From: Phycisphaerales bacterium
GTDB lineage: Bacteria; Planctomycetota; Phycisphaerae; Phycisphaerales; SM1A02
Assembly (NCBI GenBank): GCA_029260575.1
Contig: JAJDDB010000027.1
Span: forward strand, 126,501 to 190,500
Length of the DNA: 64,000 nucleotides
Direction of reading: 5' to 3'
Part shown: one piece after another, positions 59,947 to 64,000 of the stretch
Position numbering within the stretch: the first letter of the stretch is position 1
Layout: each line of letters opens with the position of its first letter
Program-made: the position numbers and the translations under genes
The notes under the pieces: generated by a model
What the model saw: only the letters and a program-made list of their open reading frames with translations
Told to the model about the DNA's origin: nothing
The model's database searches: none

Positions 59947-60474
59947 ATGGACACATTATTAGTAATGCGCGACATTTGCATCCGTACAGCTCGAGCAGCC
60001 GATGCTGCGCAAATGATCGCCCTGTTGAATCCGATTATTCGTGCAGGCAATCTGACTTCGATGCGCGATGAACTGTCGATCGAAGAGCAAGTTGAATTCA
60101 TTCGCAACTTCCCGGATGCAGGCGTGTTCAACGTGGCGCACCATCGTGACTCCGGTTGCGTGCTCGGCGTTCAGGATGTGATTCCAGTTGTACAGACACT
60201 GGACAGCGCAACTCGTGTTGGATCGATCAGTTCGTTCGTTGCGATGCAGGCGCAGCGGCGCGGCATCGGCGCAGCTCTGACACGTGCAACAGTCTGCAAA
60301 GCGCGCATTCTGGGATTCACGGCGATTCAAGCGCACATTCGAATCGACAACACGTCAGCACTCTCGTTCTACGAGTCGCAAGGATTTCAGCGTGTCGTAT
60401 CACAACTTTCCGCACCGACGGTGAACAATCACCCAACTTCAACAGTCGTCCTGGAGTGCGCATTGGGCGAATAG
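59947..60474 (+). CDS. GNAT-family N-acetyltransferase
   Basis: A 175-residue acetyltransferase. It begins [20 protein letters not shown], has the acetyl-CoA loop [11 protein letters not shown] (motif A, Q/R-x-x-G-x-G) at about residues 98-108, and ends [18 protein letters not shown], with the typical Tyr. The substrate cannot be read. It starts 19 nt after the broken membrane gene and may be read from the same promoter. A second Met six codons in (MRDICIRT) is possible. Confidence 0.88.
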   Translation: MDTLLVMRDICIRTARAADAAQMIALLNPIIRAGNLTSMRDELSIEEQVEFIRNFPDAGVFNVAHHRDSGCVLGVQDVIPVVQTLDSATRVGSISSFVAMQAQRRGIGAALTRATVCKARILGFTAIQAHIRIDNTSALSFYESQGFQRVVSQLSAPTVNNHPTSTVVLECALGE

Positions 60475-61108
60475 TCTGCACAGTCGTTGTGGACAACTAC
60501 CTGTAAAACTCTCCAAGGTCACTATCTAACCTATTCAGCCCTCAAAAGACCGGACATTCAGTGAAAAACACGTCCCAAAAGTCTATGCAGATTATCGGTC
60601 TATAGGGAGTTTGGGCCGCCCCGAACCGGCTCCTGGAATTCGACGTAAACTACTGTATCTAAAGTATTTACATGCACTGCCCGCCGGTTGCAAAAGGGCC
60701 TCCCCACCAGAAAGTCTCGCATAGTCCAACTTGGTTACCGCATTGCGCCGTATCACATCAGGGAATTTTCGCGGCTTATCCTGTTGCAGCCTCTGCATTT
60801 ATCAGTATTCTACGACCTAGCAACAGCTTCGTTAGTATCGGACGCTGAAGCATTTAGACGGATACCCGTTTGGTGAGGGGAAATCTGAATTTCAGATCGA
60901 ACATCAACACTCGTATCCATGATTCGGAATGGACACATTTCAGTGCGCGCCTCGTGCGCACTGCAATGTGAATCGCAGTACGATCTCGTTTCTGACGCGA
61001 TCGATTGAGAAAGTGATCACGTCGCGAGTCGGCACCGGGCCGGCTCAGTGGATCGAAACAAATCAAGAAGGATCCCACAACCCAAGACCATTTGAGGAGG
61101 GCAATTCA
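60475..61108 (+). promoter_or_regulatory. Long AT-richer leader before the secreted-protein gene
   Basis: A 634-bp region without a supported gene, markedly more AT-rich than its neighbours. It has the perfect palindrome ATCTGAA-T-TTCAGAT at 60883-60897. Just before the start, GAGGAGGG (61094-61101) is a very strong ribosome-binding site. A regulated promoter and structured leader are likely. Confidence 0.5.
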
Positions 61109-62383
61109 ATGGGACCGAAGCATTATGTTGGACTTATGGCATGTGGTGCAGCCGCTGCACTCATGGCTGCCGCGCCAGCGTCGGCGCAGCAGGATCGCAT
61201 TAGCGGTACGGAAAAAGGCAGCTTGCTGATCTTTTCCAAAGTTGAAATTCGTTGGGACAATGCGGGCAATCTTCAGCAGGACACTTTCCTGCAGATGACC
61301 AACGACTTCCCAGGCGCTGTTGACGTACAGATGTACTTCATCAACGGTGATCCGCCGCTGGCAGCCAATGGTGCAGAGCGCGCTCACCCGGGTTGGAACT
61401 GGCTCGACAACAAGATTCAGCTCACAGCTGATCAGCCGACCTATTGGTCAGCAGTGACCGGTCTCGGTGGCAACGGTCCGATGGACCCCACCTTCAGCCC
61501 GTTCACCGTTCTTGACCCCGGCTTCCCCCCCGGACGTCCGAATCCCGAAGGTGCCGGTCGTCTTCTGCGTGGCTACATCGTTGCGTGGGCATGTGACCGC
61601 ATCTCCGGCAACCAGATTCGCTGGAACCACCTCTGTGGCAACATCACAGTGGTCAACTACGCTCTGGGCGCTGCATGGGAAGTCAACACATGGGCAGCTG
61701 CCGTCAATCCGAATGCCGCCGCTCATGGCGCACAGTTCGGCGTTGGTGGTGTTCTGAACCTGAATGGTGCTGAGTACGCCCCCGGCTTCGCCGAGCTGCT
61801 CTTCAACTTCCAGGCAGTCGGCTCGATCGCATTCAGTGGTCCCCGTTTGGTTCAATCCAACACGGACGTCACGCTGCATCCGATCAGCGCAGACCTGCGT
61901 CAGGAAACTGACGGCCCTGTTACGACCAAGGCTCACTACCTTGTCTGGAACATGAACGAAGGCAAACTCTCTGGTGCATTCCGTTGCATCACGTGCTGGG
62001 ATCAAGCTCTGCTGAGCTCTTATGGCATCCCGAACCACTTCGGCTTGCTCGATCTGCAGACCGATCACGGTAAGGCACGAGTTGACGGCCTCGCCAGCCA
62101 GTTGTGCGATCTGGACCTCTTCGGTCCTGGTGGCCCGGGCACGCCTCCCGATGGCATCCTTGACGTAGTCAGCCAACCGGCTTCACTGCTCGGCATCGTT
62201 GTCAAGCAACTGAATATCGACGGTGGTGCAGACTTCGCCGCTGCCGGAAGCAACATGTTCGGTTTGGGCACTGAAAACGCCGTGATCCTGTACGATCCGG
62301 AAGATGCCCCGCCGGAGCAGACTGGTGGTATCGTCACTGAAGTGAATAAGATCGCTCGCAAGGCTCTTCGCAGCCGCAAGTAA
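61109..62383 (+). CDS. Secreted protein, probably highly expressed, unknown function
   Basis: A 424-residue exported protein with signal peptide (MGPKHYVGLMACGAAAALMA, cleavage after APASAQ). The mature sequence opens SGTEKGSLLIFSKVEIRWD and looks beta-rich, with WNWLDNKIQLTADQPTYWSA and Cys pairs (WACDRISGN...NHLCGN; FRCITCWDQ; SQLCDLDLFG) that could form disulfides. The GAGGAGGG site, the long leader and the perfect terminator stem suggest strong expression. I recognise no family; it might be a surface or matrix protein. The open frame upstream to 60929 lies in the leader and is rejected. Confidence 0.82.
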   Translation: MGPKHYVGLMACGAAAALMAAAPASAQQDRISGTEKGSLLIFSKVEIRWDNAGNLQQDTFLQMTNDFPGAVDVQMYFINGDPPLAANGAERAHPGWNWLDNKIQLTADQPTYWSAVTGLGGNGPMDPTFSPFTVLDPGFPPGRPNPEGAGRLLRGYIVAWACDRISGNQIRWNHLCGNITVVNYALGAAWEVNTWAAAVNPNAAAHGAQFGVGGVLNLNGAEYAPGFAELLFNFQAVGSIAFSGPRLVQSNTDVTLHPISADLRQETDGPVTTKAHYLVWNMNEGKLSGAFRCITCWDQALLSSYGIPNHFGLLDLQTDHGKARVDGLASQLCDLDLFGPGGPGTPPDGILDVVSQPASLLGIVVKQLNIDGGADFAAAGSNMFGLGTENAVILYDPEDAPPEQTGGIVTEVNKIARKALRSRK

Positions 62384-62412
62384 TCTGATCACTTGATCAT
62401 TGACCCGATGAT

Positions 62413-62459
62413 GACGGGAGCAATGCTGGGAGTTACGCTCCCCATTGCTCCCGTCGTCT
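62413..62459 (+). terminator. Intrinsic terminator after the secreted-protein gene
   Basis: GACGGGAGCAATG / CATTGCTCCCGTC, 13 bp perfect, continued inward by GGGAG / CTCCC, followed by GTCTTTCC. The T-run is weak, but the stem is very strong. Confidence 0.8.
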
Positions 62460-62718
62460 TTCCCGCCTGCCTTCACGGGAAACGACAGCGATATCTGGTC
62501 AAGAAAAGAGTCAAAGAAGGCCGACCTACTCTCGCAGCGTTGCATACGCTGTATGACGGGTCGCCTGGACACGCAGCAGACCGAATCTCGGTTGTCGAGC
62601 GTGCCTGAGCGACCGGTCATACGGCAACACCGATCAGCTCTGTCTCTGCTGATCACACATGGATGTGAATCGTTGCAGTGTCAACTGCAGAACCGCCGAA
62701 GGAAAGGACCGAACGACG
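62456..62718. other. Non-coding spacer before the lipoprotein pair
   Basis: 263 bp with no credible gene after the terminator. It contains the stem GATCAGC / GCTGATC (62632-62654) near the start of the next operon; promoter of that operon is expected here. Confidence 0.4.
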
Positions 62719-63633
62719 ATGTCATGGTTCCATGCCCGAATCGGGAATACTGTCGGCTTTCAGACGTGCGCATTGACCTTAATGCTCTGTGCTGCGTTAC
62801 CGCTGACAGGCTGTTCAAAGACTGATGGCAATCCCTCAGTCGAGTCGTCACCTGATACGACTGATGCACAAGACGATCCAGCCGCAACATCTGAGCCAAC
62901 AACAGAAGTTGCGGCGTCTGCTTCGGATCGTATGCAACGGCTTACTGACGCGGCGATGCGCGTCTGGGAAGCACGTGTTGCCGAAGACTGGGCAGTCGTT
63001 TTCGAATATCAGAGGCTTGTCGGTGACGAGCAGTACGACGTTGAACAGTACATCGCGTGGTCGAAACAAAATGAACCGTTCGTTATCCATTCGTACCAAT
63101 TCGAAGACATCTCGATCGAAAACGACATCGGTTGGGTAACACTGAAGTGTGAATCGACTATTCGCCAGTTCCCGAATGCTGCACCCAAGACAACAGCACG
63201 CATTGAAAAGTGGCAGTTGATTGATGACAAATGGAAAATCGTTCCGCCCCAGGAATACGACCTGCATAACGAATCGCCATACGTGCGCGACATCGATGCT
63301 GAGAACGTATTGCGCGAGCGTTTTGAAGAATCCTGGCAGGCACGCCTCGAGAGTGACTGGACCGGGCTGTATCAGATGTCTGATCCAAAAGATCATGCCG
63401 ACATTGCAGAACATGAACTTGCTGAAGCCAAAGATCTGACGATCTACATCGACAGAGAAATTCACTGGATACAGGTCATCGGCGACTACGGCATTGTGCG
63501 GGTTGCCATAACACACAAGATCAACGATCCCAATCTCACGAAACTGCCCGCACGCATCATTATGAAAGATGAACAGTGGGTGCGTCGTGATGGAACGTGG
63601 TATCTCGATCTCCGACCGGAAGGTGCGAATTGA
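62719..63633 (+). CDS. Lipoprotein of unknown function
   Basis: A 304-residue lipoprotein. The ATG chosen gives MSWFHARIGNTVGFQ and a hydrophobic run ending in lipobox LTGC; AGGA is about 10 nt upstream. An earlier in-frame ATG (62659) lies before the ribosome site. After a Ser/Thr/Asp-rich linker, two repeated domains follow: MRVWEARVAEDWAVVFEYQR and RFEESWQARLESDWTGLYQM, each followed by an alpha+beta region (WVTLKCEST / GIVRVAITHK) ending in a W-K or W-Y motif (IDDKWKIVP / RDGTWYLDL). The duplicated fold may bind a ligand or act as an anchor. It overlaps the next gene by one base. Confidence 0.8.
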   Translation: MSWFHARIGNTVGFQTCALTLMLCAALPLTGCSKTDGNPSVESSPDTTDAQDDPAATSEPTTEVAASASDRMQRLTDAAMRVWEARVAEDWAVVFEYQRLVGDEQYDVEQYIAWSKQNEPFVIHSYQFEDISIENDIGWVTLKCESTIRQFPNAAPKTTARIEKWQLIDDKWKIVPPQEYDLHNESPYVRDIDAENVLRERFEESWQARLESDWTGLYQMSDPKDHADIAEHELAEAKDLTIYIDREIHWIQVIGDYGIVRVAITHKINDPNLTKLPARIIMKDEQWVRRDGTWYLDLRPEGAN

Positions 63634-64000
63634 TGGGTATTGCACGCTGGACTTGCTGCTCGTTCATGCTGACGGCCATGGTTGGCTGTGGTTCGTCAAC
63701 ATTGCCGGATTCGACCGCTGCCGATTCGAATCAGAGTGATGACGCCACTGCCATTCAGACAGCAAACCAAACGCAGTCTTCGAACAGTGATAGTGATGTG
63801 AATGAGCGCGAAGATTCATCTGCTCCAACGCAGACAACAGCGGTCAATGCGGCCACTGATGATCATCCGGAACCATCACCTGTCACGTTCACGTTGTGCT
63901 CAGAAGGGCTGCCAACCAGCGGCATGTGGAAGTGCGATCCTGTCTTTGCAGACGTCAATAAGGATGGAAACATGGATCTTGCTGCGATCCCACGACTTGG
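63633..64000 (+). CDS. FG-GAP-like lipoprotein, 5' part
   Basis: The window ends inside this gene; 122 codons are visible. The signal peptide has lipobox AMVGC, followed by about 65 residues of Ser/Thr/Asn/Asp-rich linker, then TFTLCSEGLPTSGMWKCDPV and DVNKDGNMDLAAIPRLG, the start of an FG-GAP/VCBS-type beta-propeller repeat with a calcium-binding DxNxDGxxD. Such proteins are surface-anchored and large. The start codon overlaps the stop of the preceding lipoprotein gene, so the two are co-translated and probably act together at the cell surface. Confidence 0.75.
   Translation, partial: MGIARWTCCSFMLTAMVGCGSSTLPDSTAADSNQSDDATAIQTANQTQSSNSDSDVNEREDSSAPTQTTAVNAATDDHPEPSPVTFTLCSEGLPTSGMWKCDPVFADVNKDGNMDLAAIPRL

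Noticed and set aside
1-64000. CRISPR array or restriction/toxin-antitoxin system
   Set aside because: No regularly spaced identical repeats, Cas motifs, methyltransferase motifs or toxin-antitoxin pairs were seen in the window.

Overview
The window looks like a chromosomal contig of a diderm bacterium of moderately high GC, most likely a planctomycete, perhaps of the Phycisphaerae type. This is inferred from several traits together: an MlaF/MlaD lipid transport pair, a complete murD, many lipobox lipoproteins, a MoxR/DUF58/VWA gene cluster of a style common in planctomycetes, a class II (B12-dependent) ribonucleotide reductase, a ~1000-residue NAD-glutamate dehydrogenase, and a RAYT-type transposase with dispersed GC-rich palindromes. 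No rRNA or other taxonomic marker is present, so the assignment is an inference.

Layout. 1-2.7 kb: minus-strand set of two DUF4190-like paralogues, mlaF and the start of mlaD (cut by the window edge). 2.8-5.1 kb: convergent murD and pyrD, whose 3' ends overlap by 64 bp. 5.1-9.4 kb: an accessory patch with a TPR-YggX fusion, a small membrane protein, a RAYT transposase, five dispersed palindromic (REP/BIME-like) units, a 21-bp degenerate tandem repeat, a duplicated scrap of a neighbouring gene and a PLP-dependent decarboxylase. 9.4-21.8 kb: a compact minus-strand operon (Q-rich membrane protein, solute-binding lipoprotein, ABC permease fused to an NHL propeller, VWA/amidotransferase-like protein, MoxR ATPase, DUF58, BatA-like VWA protein). 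22-31 kb: NrnA-like phosphoesterase and RibF, NAD-GDH, secreted proteins and a cold-shock protein. 31-36 kb: secreted lipoproteins that seem to share a domain, with queG. 36-46.5 kb: UvrD/PcrA helicase, dCTP deaminase, NrdJ, an EAL-CBS-GGDEF protein and a lone nuoA.

46.7-58.0 kb is an integrative element of about 11.3 kb. It sits in the 3' end of a tRNA-Pro(TGG) gene and is bounded by perfect 46-bp direct repeats. It carries two tandem tyrosine recombinases, an excisionase-like DNA-binding protein, a winged-helix replication-type protein, two overlapping zinc-ribbon proteins, several unrecognised proteins and a 761-residue phage tape-measure-like protein. No capsid, portal, terminase, tail tube or lysis gene is recognisable. 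It may be a phage satellite or a tail-derived element, and it is the best candidate here for an undescribed system.

58-64 kb returns to host genes: a Tat-exported protein directly beside attR, a TIGR01777-type epimerase, a small membrane ORF broken by two in-frame stops, a GNAT acetyltransferase, a strongly initiated secreted protein behind a long AT-richer leader, and two overlapping lipoprotein genes, the last (with an FG-GAP-like repeat) cut by the right edge. Starts were moved from the longest open frame to downstream ATG/GTG codons where a Shine-Dalgarno, signal peptide or family N-terminus supported it.
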